Origin: Saccharibacillus sp. O23
Lineage (GTDB): Bacteria > Bacillota > Bacilli > Paenibacillales > Paenibacillaceae
NCBI RefSeq assembly: GCF_002205895.1
Contig: NZ_NJDE01000009.1
Span: 372,001-436,000, forward strand
Reading direction: 5' to 3'
Length of the DNA stretch: 64,000 nucleotides
The first letter of the stretch is position 1. Each line of letters starts with the position of its first letter. Shown here piece by piece: positions 9,686-20,558 of this stretch. Under the pieces are notes generated by a model. It was not told the origin of the DNA and ran no database searches. It saw only the letters and a list, made by a program, of their open reading frames with translations. A program made the position numbers and the translations under genes.

Positions 9686-10000
9686 ATGGAATTCGACTAC
9701 ACTTCCGTTGTTTTGGCGATTCTCGTTTTCTCGCTGATGTTGATGGTGATTCGGCTGCGATTCGAGGTGCGCGTACTTCGCGAAGATCTTGACCGTCTCG
9801 CCGCGAGACCGGGACAGCACAGGCCTTCGTCGATGTCGTCGAGCGCTAGCGAATCGTCTTCTTCGCCCGCGTACGGCGAGGGGGACGAACAACTTCGTTC
9901 GCTCGTGGCGAAAGGCCGCAAGATCGAAGCGATCAAAAAAGCGCGCGAAATGTACAACATGTCGCTCAAAGAAGCGAAAGATTACGTGGAATCGTTATAG
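9686..10000 (+). CDS. Membrane-anchored protein with ribosomal L7/L12-like C-terminal motif
   Basis: This 104-residue protein has one N-terminal membrane helix (VVLAILVFSLMLMVIRL), a short basic segment, and a Ser-rich linker around residues 45-65. It ends in LVAKGRKIEAIKKAREMYN followed by SLKEAKDYVE. That last part matches the helix-turn-helix of the L7/L12 C-terminal domain (KIxxIKxxRExxxLxLKEAKxxVE), which in ribosomes contacts translation factors. An AAAGGAG ribosome binding site supports the start. A cytoplasmic, membrane-tethered helper domain is the simplest reading; no function can be assigned. Confidence 0.85.
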   Translation: MEFDYTSVVLAILVFSLMLMVIRLRFEVRVLREDLDRLAARPGQHRPSSMSSSASESSSSPAYGEGDEQLRSLVAKGRKIEAIKKAREMYNMSLKEAKDYVESL

Positions 10001-10037
10001 AAATCGAAGAACCGGGACGAAGCGCGGCGGTCGCTCC

Positions 10038-10053
10038 GACTCGGGACCGAGTC
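10038..10053. repeat. Short inverted repeat upstream of the methyltransferase
   Basis: GACTCGG-GA-CCGAGTC has perfect 7-bp arms. It lies between the L7/L12-like gene and a TACAAT (10097-10102) that may be the -10 of the methyltransferase. No T tract follows, so an operator is more likely than a terminator. Confidence 0.4.
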
Positions 10054-10150
10054 GAAATTCGATCGTCCGATGGAGCCGGTCGGGCATCGGGTACGTTACA
10101 ATGGGTTTAGAAAAGAAAATCGGTTCCGAATCAAGTCTGGAGGGGTATCC

Positions 10151-10855
10151 ATGATCGATCTGGCCCGGATTCCGGCGGAAGCGCGCACGGAACCGGACGC
10201 GCTGCTCCCGCGTACGGAAGACGGATTCCTGCATGCGGTCCGGCCGCAGGGAATGGGGCATGCCAACGCTAAGGCGATGTCGCTGCATAACAAGATCGCC
10301 CGTTTCTATGCAAGGTCGCACCGCTTGTATGTCAAACTGCGTTTCGGCGGGGAGATCCAATACCGATGGACGTTCTTGTCGCAGTTGGATATCCGGCGGG
10401 GGGACCGGGTGCTCGAAGTCTCCGTCGGCACGGGGGCGAATCTGCCGATCCTGCCTGCCGGAGCGCGGCTGTACGGCATCGACCTGTCGCCCGCGATGCT
10501 GCGCGAAGCGGCCCGGCATCTGAAGGAATGGGGAACGGAAGCCGAGCTGATCCACGGAGAAGCGGAGCATCTTCCGTTTCGCGGCGAATCGTTCGACTGC
10601 GTTTATCAGATCGGCGGGCTGAGCGAGTTCGGCGATCCGGTCCGGGCCGTTCGCGAGATGGTTCGGGTCGCCAAGAGCGGAACCAAGATTCTGCTTGCAG
10701 GCGAACTCGAACGCAAGTCCCGAATTTCGCTGGCGAAAAAAGGCGACGCGAAGCGGCCCGATGTGCTGGGTATGCTTCCGGCCGGGATGCTCGATATTCG
10801 TTACGAAGAAGTATGCAAAGGTTCGATGTATCGCTTGACGTTCGTCAAGCCTTGA
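10151..10855 (+). CDS. Class I SAM-dependent methyltransferase
   Basis: The 234-residue protein has the Methyltransf_11/UbiE-like pattern: motif I VLEVSVGTGANLPIL near residue 87, an acidic strand end in YGIDLSPAMLREA, motif IV-like FDCVYQIGGLSEF, and post-motif VREMVRVAKSGTKILLAGE. Motif I reads EVSVGTG rather than the usual DxGxGTG, so the first acidic residue is Glu. The substrate cannot be told. A longer in-frame start exists at 10070, but TGGAGGGG at about 10137 sits correctly for the ATG at 10151. It is a single gene followed by a shared terminator. Confidence 0.88.
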   Translation: MIDLARIPAEARTEPDALLPRTEDGFLHAVRPQGMGHANAKAMSLHNKIARFYARSHRLYVKLRFGGEIQYRWTFLSQLDIRRGDRVLEVSVGTGANLPILPAGARLYGIDLSPAMLREAARHLKEWGTEAELIHGEAEHLPFRGESFDCVYQIGGLSEFGDPVRAVREMVRVAKSGTKILLAGELERKSRISLAKKGDAKRPDVLGMLPAGMLDIRYEEVCKGSMYRLTFVKP

Positions 10856-10926
10856 ACGTTTCATCGAGTTTTATACATAAGCGGCGAACGGCGGAAAAAC
10901 AAGTCGGCATCATGCGCCGGCATGCC

Positions 10927-10988
10927 AAAAGACTTTCGACCACGAACGATCTCCCGAAGGAGAACGTTCAAGAGCGAAAGTCTTTTTT
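10927..10988. terminator. Bidirectional terminator between methyltransferase and mrpG
   Basis: AAAAGACTTTCG pairs with CGAAAGTCTTTTTT, with further inner pairing (CGTT/AACG, CTCC/GGAG). A runs on one side and T runs on the other suit both convergent transcripts. Confidence 0.85.
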
Positions 10989-11024
10989 GCGTCATCGCGC
11001 GCGAGAAACGGATCTGCTCGCGGC

Positions 11025-11528
11025 TTATTCCTTTTTTTCTTCGGGAACAGGTTCCTGCCGTCCCGCCGCAGTCTCTTCGGGCAGCCGGTCAGACGGGAGA
11101 TCGCCCGGCATATCGTCCGGCTTCGCGGCTTCCGAGGCTTCCGGGCCCGATGTTCCGGCGTCCGGGACGTCGGCAGCCTTGGCCGCTTCGGCCAGCTCGT
11201 CTTGAACGCTGCCGGTCCAGAGCGGCACGCCCGTGCGGTGCGCCGCCCGTCCGTTCAGATGTCCGGCTACGGGAGCGGTGATGAAAAAGAAGACGATGCC
11301 GAGCAGAATGTTCATGCTGGCGGTCTGCATGACCGAAGCGAAATACAGGAAAACGCCGGTCAGTACGCAGAGGACGCCGAGCGTCGAGCTTTTGGTTGCC
11401 GCATGAGAACGGAGATAAACGTCGGGAAGCCGGATGATGCCGAACGCGCTGAACACGCTGAGAAGCGCGCCGAGCAGGATCAGCAGCACGGACAACCATT
11501 CAACCGTCAGTTGGATCGTCTGGAGCAT
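11025..11528 (-). CDS. mrpG: Mrp Na+/H+ antiporter subunit G, with acidic tail
   Basis: This is the last gene of the Mrp operon. Three membrane helices precede the MnhG/MrpG signature FGIIRLPDVYLRSHAATKSSTLG, around residues 28-50. MrpG is a small structural subunit of the seven-part cation/proton antiporter that exports Na+ and helps alkaline pH homeostasis. At 167 residues it is longer than the usual 110-125: the last 60 or so residues form an acidic, Pro/Ala/Glu-rich cytoplasmic tail. It overlaps mrpF by 29 nt, and its ribosome binding site (AAAGGGGGAGAG) lies inside mrpF. Confidence 0.93.
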   Translation of the reverse strand: MLQTIQLTVEWLSVLLILLGALLSVFSAFGIIRLPDVYLRSHAATKSSTLGVLCVLTGVFLYFASVMQTASMNILLGIVFFFITAPVAGHLNGRAAHRTGVPLWTGSVQDELAEAAKAADVPDAGTSGPEASEAAKPDDMPGDLPSDRLPEETAAGRQEPVPEEKKE

Positions 11529-11790
11529 CCAGCACTCTCCCCCTTTCCATATAACGGGCCAACGCTACCGTGCCGAGGAACGCCAGAATGCCGATCAGCA
11601 GCACCAGTTCGAAATAAGCGGTAGAACGCGTATAAGCGCCCGAGACGGCGACTTCGGCCGCGACGTTGACGCCGATCGTATCGAGCGCGGCGATCCGGTC
11701 CGCGATCGAAGGGCCTTTGAGCACCCGATACAGGCAGCCGGAGATCGCCAGCGCGAGCAGGATCATCGCAATTAGCAGAATCGTTTGCAT
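11500..11790 (-). CDS. mrpF: Mrp antiporter subunit F
   Basis: A 96-residue protein with three membrane helices and the MnhF/MrpF core LKGPSIADRIAALDTIGVN. In the complex MrpF is one of the small membrane subunits joining the MrpA and MrpD parts. The start at 11790 overlaps the mrpE stop by one base (TGATG), a clear sign of translational coupling. The reading frame stays open upstream, but that part lies inside mrpE and does not look like protein. Confidence 0.95.
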   Translation of the reverse strand: MQTILLIAMILLALAISGCLYRVLKGPSIADRIAALDTIGVNVAAEVAVSGAYTRSTAYFELVLLIGILAFLGTVALARYMERGRVLDAPDDPTDG

Positions 11791-12269
11791 CAGCTTCGGG
11801 TCACCTCCATGATCGCTTTTTCGAACGTGTCGCGGATATGTTTCTCGACGCCTTGGGCTTCTTGGATATCCATCGCGTGAACGTAGAGCGTTTTCTCGTC
11901 TTCGCTGACTTCGAGCAGCAGCGTTCCGGGCGTCAGGTTCATCAATCCGCACAGCAGCGTCAATTCCCAGCCGGACTTCAGTTCGGTCTCGTAAGCGAAC
12001 ACGCCGGGCGTCAAAGTAAGCTTAGGTTTGACGATCTGGAGGATGACGGCAAACGACGAGACGACCAGTTCTTTAAGCAGCAGTCCGAGCAGCTTCAGGC
12101 AGGCCCAGACTTTGCGCGGATAGAACGGTTTCGGGAAAAAACGCCGCATCAGGGTCATCAGCAGCAGTCCGATCAACAGGCCGACCAGGAATCCGGATAT
12201 CGTCATGTCGCGCATGAGCAGCATCCAGACGAAAGCGATGGCCAAGTTGAGCAGCAGTTGAAAAGCCAT
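11790..12269 (-). CDS. mrpE: Mrp antiporter subunit E
   Basis: A 159-residue MnhE/MrpE subunit with N-terminal membrane helices (FQLLLNLAIAFVWMLL), the basic segment RRFFPKPFYPRKVW and the conserved LMNLTPGTLLLEVSED. Its soluble C-terminal part (TLYVHAMDIQEAQGVEKHIRDTFE) is cytoplasmic. Two Met codons are possible, at 12275 and 12269; AAGGAG is only 3 nt from the first but 9 nt from the second, so I use the second. The gene lies directly after mrpD with no gap and is coupled to mrpF. Confidence 0.94.
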   Translation of the reverse strand: MAFQLLLNLAIAFVWMLLMRDMTISGFLVGLLIGLLLMTLMRRFFPKPFYPRKVWACLKLLGLLLKELVVSSFAVILQIVKPKLTLTPGVFAYETELKSGWELTLLCGLMNLTPGTLLLEVSEDEKTLYVHAMDIQEAQGVEKHIRDTFEKAIMEVTRS

Positions 12270-12275
12270 GGGCAT

Positions 12276-13754
12276 CTACTCCTTAAGTACGGCTTGAATA
12301 TAGATCGATGGATCGGTCAGAATATCGGCGGCCCGCTGCATGTAAGGCATGACCGGTTCGGCGAACAAACCGAGCAGAAGAATCAGCAGCATAAGCGGGG
12401 CGGAACTGAGCAGCAGTTTGCGCGGCTGTTTCCACTTCATCTCTCGGGCCCGGCGAGGCTTGCCCCAGAATCCGCGGATAAAGATCTTCATGAGCGAATA
12501 CAGCAGCATAAGCGTGAGCAGGATGCCGGCTGCGGCGAGGACGTATTGGCCGCTCTCCAAGCTGCCTTGCACGATCAACAGTTTGCCCGGGAAACCGCTG
12601 AGCGGCGGAATGCCGACCACGGCGAGCGAAGCGATGAAGAACATCCAAGCAAGCAGAGGAGAATGCGTCAGCACGCCGCCCATCCGGTTGATCCGCTCGG
12701 TTCCCGTTTCCGCCACGAGGATGCCGGCCAGCAGAAACAACAGGGCTTTGACGATCATGTCGTGCACCAGATAGAACACGGCTCCTTTGAGCGCGTCTTC
12801 GTTCGAAACGGCGAGCGCGAGCGAGATGAAGCCGATGCTGGCGATGACGTTGTAACCGAGAATCCGGTTGACGTTGGTCTGCGATACCGCGCCGAACCCG
12901 CCGAGCACGATCGTGGCCACGCCCATGATGCCGATCAAGGTATGGATGACCGTCGTTTCGTGATAGAACACGAGCGTAAAACAACGGATCAACGCGTACA
13001 TGCCGACTTTGGTCAGCAGGGCCCCGAACAGAGCGGAGATCGCCGCGGGCGGAGCGCCGTACGAGCCGGGCAGCCAGAAGAACAAGAACAGCCCGGCTTT
13101 GACGCTGAAGACGACGAGCAGGAGCGCCGAGACGACCGTGATCGGTCCGCTCGGACCGAGTTCTCCGATCCGCTGAGACAGGTGGGCCAGATTCAGCGTG
13201 CCGGTCGCGCCGTACAGATACGCCACCGAAGCGACGAAAAGCGTCGAAGACAGCACGTTGATCAGGATGTAATGCAGCGTTTCGCGGAACTGCCGTTTGG
13301 TTCCGCCGAGCACGATCAGCGCGTACGAAGACATCAGCATCAATTCGAAGCAGACGAACAGATTGAAGAGGTCTCCGGTCAGGAACGAACCGTTGACGCC
13401 GGCGAGCATGAAATGCACGAGCGAATAGAAATAATGCCGTTCCCGTTCTTCGTCGATGCCCCGGAACGAATACCAGAGGCAGCAGGCGCTGACGATCGTG
13501 GCCGACAAGACCAGCAGTACGGCGAACATGTCGGCCACCAGCACGATCCCGTAAGGCGGCGCCCAGCCGCTCATATTCAGCGTCTGGATGCCGGACGTGC
13601 GAACTTGCACCATCAAAACGACCGACACGCACGCGTTGAGCAGGGCGCTGAGCAGGCTGATCCAGCGCTGCAAGATCAATTTGTTATGCAGGAATATGAG
13701 AAGCACCGCCGTAAACAGCGGAATCAGCAGCGGAGCGGCGACCCAATTGTTCAT
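12276..13754 (-). CDS. mrpD: Mrp antiporter subunit D, NuoN/NuoL-like
   Basis: This 492-residue, about 14-helix protein belongs to the proton-translocating family shared with complex I subunits NuoL/M/N. Motifs seen include FNLFVCFELMLMSSYALIV, KAGLFLFFWLPGSYGAPPAA with the transport-linked Lys, and HDMIVKALLFLLAG. MrpD forms one half-channel of the antiporter, facing MrpA. It overlaps mrpC by four bases. Length and helix pattern are normal for the family. Confidence 0.96.
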   Translation of the reverse strand: MNNWVAAPLLIPLFTAVLLIFLHNKLILQRWISLLSALLNACVSVVLMVQVRTSGIQTLNMSGWAPPYGIVLVADMFAVLLVLSATIVSACCLWYSFRGIDEERERHYFYSLVHFMLAGVNGSFLTGDLFNLFVCFELMLMSSYALIVLGGTKRQFRETLHYILINVLSSTLFVASVAYLYGATGTLNLAHLSQRIGELGPSGPITVVSALLLVVFSVKAGLFLFFWLPGSYGAPPAAISALFGALLTKVGMYALIRCFTLVFYHETTVIHTLIGIMGVATIVLGGFGAVSQTNVNRILGYNVIASIGFISLALAVSNEDALKGAVFYLVHDMIVKALLFLLAGILVAETGTERINRMGGVLTHSPLLAWMFFIASLAVVGIPPLSGFPGKLLIVQGSLESGQYVLAAAGILLTLMLLYSLMKIFIRGFWGKPRRAREMKWKQPRKLLLSSAPLMLLILLLGLFAEPVMPYMQRAADILTDPSIYIQAVLKE

Positions 13755-14119
13755 GAACGTCGTCCTCCTTTCCGGCTTCGATGTCTGGAAGATTCGCTGC
13801 GCATCCGATCCATGTCCGTCGTTTCCAGCTTCTGATAAGCCCGGTACGACAATACGAGGAAGAAGGCCGTGACGCCGAAGTTGATGACGATCGACGTCAG
13901 AATAAGCGCTTGCGGCAGCGGATCGACGAACTCGTCCGCTTCTCTGCCGAGCAGAGGAGCCGCTCCGGTCTTCAGCATGGCCATCGCCATGAGCAGCAGA
14001 TGTACCGCATGGGTGAGCAGCGAAGTGCCCAGCACGATTCGAAGCAGGTCTTGGGTCAAGATCAGATAGATTCCGACGGCGAACAGAACGCCGACGATGA
14101 TCGCGACGATGACTTCCAT
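13751..14119 (-). CDS. mrpC: Mrp antiporter subunit C, NuoK-like
   Basis: A 122-residue homologue of complex I subunit NuoK with three helices and the conserved segment GTSLLTHAVHLLLMAM, followed by DPLPQALILTSIVINFGVTAF. The C-terminal 30 residues are strongly basic (RHRSRKGGRRS) and face the cytoplasm. It overlaps mrpD by four bases and touches mrpB in a TGATG junction. Confidence 0.95.
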   Translation of the reverse strand: MEVIVAIIVGVLFAVGIYLILTQDLLRIVLGTSLLTHAVHLLLMAMAMLKTGAAPLLGREADEFVDPLPQALILTSIVINFGVTAFFLVLSYRAYQKLETTDMDRMRSESSRHRSRKGGRRS

Positions 14120-14536
14120 CAGCTATCCTCTCCGATCGTCAGCAGAATGGTCATGGTCACGCCCACGACGGCCAGGTACACGCCCAAATCGAAGATCAGG
14201 GCGGTATGCAGTTCGGTTTTGCCGAGCAGCGGAAGATCGAAGTATCCGAATGCGTGTTTCAAGAACGGCTCTCCGAAGAAAAGCGCGCCCGTTCCGGTAC
14301 ATAACGCGATCAACAGCCCGACCGCGGTCACGAGCTTGAAATCGACCGGCACGACTTGGCGCACCGTCTCGATGTCGTAAGCGAGCGCCAACAGCAGCAG
14401 CGCGCCCGCGCTCATCAGCCCCGCGATAAACCCGCCTCCGGGGCTTCCGTGACCGGTGAAGAACAAGTATAAAGCAAAAGCCAAGATAATGAAGAAAACG
14501 ACTTTGGAGACGTTCTGCAAAAAAATGTCGCTGCCT

Positions 14537-14544
<8 letters not shown>
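14119..14544 (-). CDS. mrpB: Mrp antiporter subunit B
   Basis: A 141-residue MnhB/MrpB subunit with four helices and the signature FTGHGSPGGGFIAGLMSAGALLL near residues 34-57. The frame stays open far upstream, but GGAGGGG sits six bases before the ATG at 14544, which gives the normal family length and an 8-base overlap with the end of mrpA. MrpB packs against the C-terminal domain of MrpA in known Mrp structures. Confidence 0.95.
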
Positions 14545-17185
<2,641 letters not shown>

Positions 17186-17321
17186 AGGCTTCTCTCCTTT
17201 CTAGCAAGTTTTCAACCAAGCCTTTACTTTTTACTATTACCCGACTTTCGGTAAGACCAAGCTTGCAAATAGGAAATTTGGGAGAAAACGCGCGCATTTC
17301 GCGCATTTAATGAGGAAACGC

Positions 17322-17360
17322 GCAAAAACCGTCCGCGAGTTCGGTCTCGGCAGACGGTTT
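17322..17360 (-). terminator. Terminator of the MarR-GNAT gene
   Basis: AAACCGTC (17326-17333) pairs with GACGGTTT (17353-17360). On the minus strand a T run follows, which separates the MarR-GNAT gene from the Mrp operon. Confidence 0.8.
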
Positions 17361-17365
17361 CGGAT

Positions 17366-18319
17366 TCAAGATTTGCGTTCAAGCGGGAGCATCCAACGTT
17401 CCACGTCGAAACGGATGCCGTAATACGACACGTTAGGACGGTCGAGCAGCTTGAAGCCGCGTCCGGACAACAAATTTTGCAAACGGCGCTGATTGCGAAC
17501 CGACCATAACAGCAGTTCGCCGCAGCCGCTGTTTCGGGCATAACGCACGGCTTCGTCGAGCAGGCTTCCGCCGATGCCGAGGCCGCGCCGTTTGGATTCG
17601 ACCATAAACAACTTGATATGCATCCGGCCTTCGTCCAGAGGTTCGAGAATCAGCGATCCGGCGCATTCTCCGTTCATCTCCGCGATCCAACATCGGCCCG
17701 GCGCCTGTCCTCCGGAATCGAACAATTGCGAAGTCGTGTCGGTCAGCGCCTCCAAGAAGCCTTCTTCCATCGGCCCGAAAGTCTGTTCGAACAGCGCCTC
17801 GTAAGAGCGCGAGATCCGTTCCGCGTCCGAAGGTTCGGCTTCCCGAAGAAAGTAACGCCCTCGGGGAACGTTCTGCGCCCGGCTGTCGTTGATCTGTTCG
17901 ATCGTGCGGATCGCGTCCATCAAGCGGGCCTGATCCCGATCGGAGAATCCCGCCAGATATTCGGCCACGTCGTCGTCGACCCGGCGATTCAGCAGTTCCG
18001 CGATTCGGGCGCCGTCGCCGGTCAAGCGGAGCACGCGGCTGCGGCCGTCGCTTTCGCTTCGCGAGCGTTCGATGACGCCGCCGGATTCGAGCCGGCTCAA
18101 CAGACGGCTGAGATAGCCGGGATCCAGGCCCATATTGCGGCTGAGGTCGGTAGCCGTCAATCGCGACCGTCTGGAGACCTCCAGAATGATCCGCGATTCG
18201 GTGAGCGAATAGGAACTGTGCAGCAGGCGCTCGCGGAGCACGCCGGCTTGCGTCGTCTCGCTATAATTAAAAGCGCGAAGAACTTCAATACGTTGTTTCC
18301 ATATCATCGGGTCTGGCAT
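17366..18319 (-). CDS. MarR-family regulator fused to GNAT acetyltransferase
   Basis: A 317-residue two-domain protein. Residues 1-150 are a MarR winged helix (LTESRIILEVSRRSRLTATDL, then GYLSRLLSRLESGGVIERSRSESDGRSRVLRLT, including the wing). Residues 157-310 are a GNAT domain (REAEPSDAERISRSYEALF, WIAEMNGECAGSLIL, and the acetyl-CoA loop ESKRRGLGIGGSLLDEAV). Fusions of this kind are known in many bacteria; DNA target and acetyl acceptor are unknown. GAAGGAAG precedes the ATG. The gene has its own terminator just upstream of mrpA, so it is not clearly part of the Mrp unit, though autoregulation or control of a neighbour is possible. Confidence 0.93.
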   Translation of the reverse strand: MPDPMIWKQRIEVLRAFNYSETTQAGVLRERLLHSSYSLTESRIILEVSRRSRLTATDLSRNMGLDPGYLSRLLSRLESGGVIERSRSESDGRSRVLRLTGDGARIAELLNRRVDDDVAEYLAGFSDRDQARLMDAIRTIEQINDSRAQNVPRGRYFLREAEPSDAERISRSYEALFEQTFGPMEEGFLEALTDTTSQLFDSGGQAPGRCWIAEMNGECAGSLILEPLDEGRMHIKLFMVESKRRGLGIGGSLLDEAVRYARNSGCGELLLWSVRNQRRLQNLLSGRGFKLLDRPNVSYYGIRFDVERWMLPLERKS

Positions 18320-18567
18320 CGGGTCACTTCCTTCTCCGGCCTGTCCGAGCCGTTTTGCCGGTTGTAGAGGTAGAAGAGTTAGACGGCTCTACCCGATTAT
18401 AACAAGAAAGGGAGAAAGGAATGAAGACATCGGCAAAGATGCACCCGAAATTCTGACCCTCGGACATGAAAATCGGAACCTTATCCGATCAAGTCGGGCA
18501 AGATACAATTAACTCATGAATGAAAGCACTTACAAAAACCGACCGAAAGGTTGGAGGGGGCCGGAAG

Positions 18568-19533
18568 ATGGAGAGAAAAATAACGACGGGCGCCTCGGAG
18601 GTGCCGTCGGACCGGGACGGCAGGGCGCGCAAATGGTGGAGAAAGCTGCTGCAGCAGCGGCATTTGCAGGTGATGGCGCTGCTCGGCGTCGCTTGGATGA
18701 TCATCTTCAATTACGTGCCGATGTACGGCATCATCATCGCGTTCAAAGAGTATAATATCGTCGATTCGATCTCGAACGCGCCGTGGGTCGGTCTGGACAA
18801 TTTCAAAGAGTTTATCCAAGACGACGAATTCGCCAACGTGGTGCGCAACACGCTCGGCATCAGTTTGATCAAGCTGATCATCGGATTCCCGCTGCCGATC
18901 ATCTTTGCTTTGTTCCTCAACGAGCTGCGTTCGGTGCGCTTCAAGAAGACCGTGCAGACCATCTCTTATCTGCCGCACTTCTTGTCGTGGGTTATCCTCG
19001 GAGGCATTCTGGCGACTTGGCTCGCCGACGTCGGCATCGTCAACAACGTGCTGATGGGCCTCGGACTGATCAGCGAACCGATCTCTTATCTCGCGGAACC
19101 GAAATATTTCTGGGGCATCGTGATCACTTCGGATATCTGGAAAGAACTCGGTTGGTCGGCCATCATCTATCTGGCGGCGATGGCGAGCGTGTCGCCGGAA
19201 CAATACGAGGCGGCGACCATCGACGGAGCCGGCAGATTCCAGAAAATGTTCTACGTGACGCTGCCCAATATTCGCCCGACGATCGCGATTCTGTTCATTC
19301 TCGCGGTCAGCGGCGTGCTGAACTCGAACTTCGATCAGATTCTCGTGCTGCGCAACTCGCTGAACGAGAGCGCCAGCAACGTGGTCGATATCTACGTCTA
19401 CCAGACCGGTATCCAGCAGGCCCGCTTCTCGTATTCGGCCGCGGTCGGATTGCTGAAGTCGATTATCGCTTTGATTCTGCTGCTGATCGCTAACGGCGTC
19501 ACCAAAAAATTGAATAATACGTCGCTGTTCTAA
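18568..19533 (+). CDS. LplB-type sugar ABC transporter permease
   Basis: A 321-residue inner-membrane permease of the carbohydrate uptake (CUT1) type, LplB subgroup, with six predicted helices. The EAA loop that docks to the ATPase reads EQYEAATIDGAGRFQKMFYVTLP near residues 211-233, and the N-terminal helix contains MIIFNYVPMYGIIIAFKEYN. TTGGAGGGGG supports the start at 18568 over an upstream ATG. It is the first gene of a permease-permease-lipoprotein set; no ATPase gene lies here, so a shared MsmX-like ATPase elsewhere is likely, as is known for this class. Confidence 0.95.
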   Translation: MERKITTGASEVPSDRDGRARKWWRKLLQQRHLQVMALLGVAWMIIFNYVPMYGIIIAFKEYNIVDSISNAPWVGLDNFKEFIQDDEFANVVRNTLGISLIKLIIGFPLPIIFALFLNELRSVRFKKTVQTISYLPHFLSWVILGGILATWLADVGIVNNVLMGLGLISEPISYLAEPKYFWGIVITSDIWKELGWSAIIYLAAMASVSPEQYEAATIDGAGRFQKMFYVTLPNIRPTIAILFILAVSGVLNSNFDQILVLRNSLNESASNVVDIYVYQTGIQQARFSYSAAVGLLKSIIALILLLIANGVTKKLNNTSLF

Positions 19534-19560
19534 AATAAGCGCGGAAGGAGGAAACCCGAT

Positions 19561-20448
19561 ATGTTGACATTAAAACGCAAAACGAGGGGAGAAGCGATCT
19601 TCGACGCGGCGAACGTGATCGTCATGACGCTGATCTGCTTCGTCACGATCTATCCGATCTGGTACGTGCTGGTCAACGCGTTCAACGACGGTTCGGACGC
19701 GATGAGCGGAGGCATCTACTGGTGGCCGCGGATGTTCAGCCTCGAAAACTTCGGCGCGGTGTTCCGAAGCGAAGGCATCATGATCGCGATGGGCATCACC
19801 GTCGCGAAAACGCTGATCGGTACCGTCGCCCACGTCTTTTTCACCGCGATGGTTGCTTACGCGTTCTCCCGTCGGGGGTTGATCGGAGGCAAATTCTATA
19901 TTCTGCTGGGAACGGTTACGTTGTTCTTCGGCGGCGGGTTGATTCCGACTTATCTGTTGATCCGGGATCTGCATCTGCTCGATAATTTCTTGGTCTACAT
20001 CATCCCGGTGCTGTTCAGCTTCTTCGACCTCATCATCTTCATGACGTTCTTCCGGGAGATTCCCGAAGGACTGGAAGAAGCGGCCCGCATCGACGGAGCC
20101 AACGACTGGTCGATCTTCTTAAGAGTCGTGCTGCCGGTCTCGATGCCGGTACTCGCGACGATCGCGCTGTTCCACGGCGTCTACCAATGGAACGATTACT
20201 TTACGGGCATGATCTACATCAACAATACGGATTTGCAGCCGATCCAGACTTATCTGTACCGGGTCGTGGCCGAATCCAGCTCCAACCAGATGATGGCGGC
20301 GGTGCCGGGCGGAGTGGCGCGTTCGGTCACTTCGCAATCGATCAAGCTCGCGACGATGGTCGTGACGACCGCGCCGATCGTGTTCGTCTATCCGTTCCTG
20401 CAAAAGTATTTCGTCAAAGGCATGATGATCGGCTCGATCAAAGGTTAA
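19561..20448 (+). CDS. LplC/YtcP-type sugar ABC transporter permease
   Basis: The second permease, 295 residues, partner of the upstream LplB-type subunit. It begins with the family segment TIYPIWYVLVNAFNDGSDAM and carries the EAA loop EGLEEAARIDGANDWSIFLRVVLP near residues 167-190, ending in QKYFVKGMMIGSIKG as usual for this family. AAGGAGGAAA lies before the ATG, 27 bp after the first permease stop, so the two are co-transcribed. The substrate is probably an oligosaccharide, but nothing here names it. Confidence 0.95.
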   Translation: MLTLKRKTRGEAIFDAANVIVMTLICFVTIYPIWYVLVNAFNDGSDAMSGGIYWWPRMFSLENFGAVFRSEGIMIAMGITVAKTLIGTVAHVFFTAMVAYAFSRRGLIGGKFYILLGTVTLFFGGGLIPTYLLIRDLHLLDNFLVYIIPVLFSFFDLIIFMTFFREIPEGLEEAARIDGANDWSIFLRVVLPVSMPVLATIALFHGVYQWNDYFTGMIYINNTDLQPIQTYLYRVVAESSSNQMMAAVPGGVARSVTSQSIKLATMVVTTAPIVFVYPFLQKYFVKGMMIGSIKG

Positions 20449-20558
20449 GCTGTTTTCCTTCTTCGATTCACAGACTTTTACCGGTTTCACGCTTCATGTT
20501 CACATACAGCAGCAGGGGTTCGGCGCATCTTAACACATAATAGAAAAGGGGTAAATCC

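Noticed and set aside
11838-13835. Long plus-strand frame opposite mrpC, mrpD and mrpE
   Set aside because: Its translation is rich in Gln, His, Arg and Glu with no membrane or domain pattern, while the minus strand encodes clear Mrp subunits.
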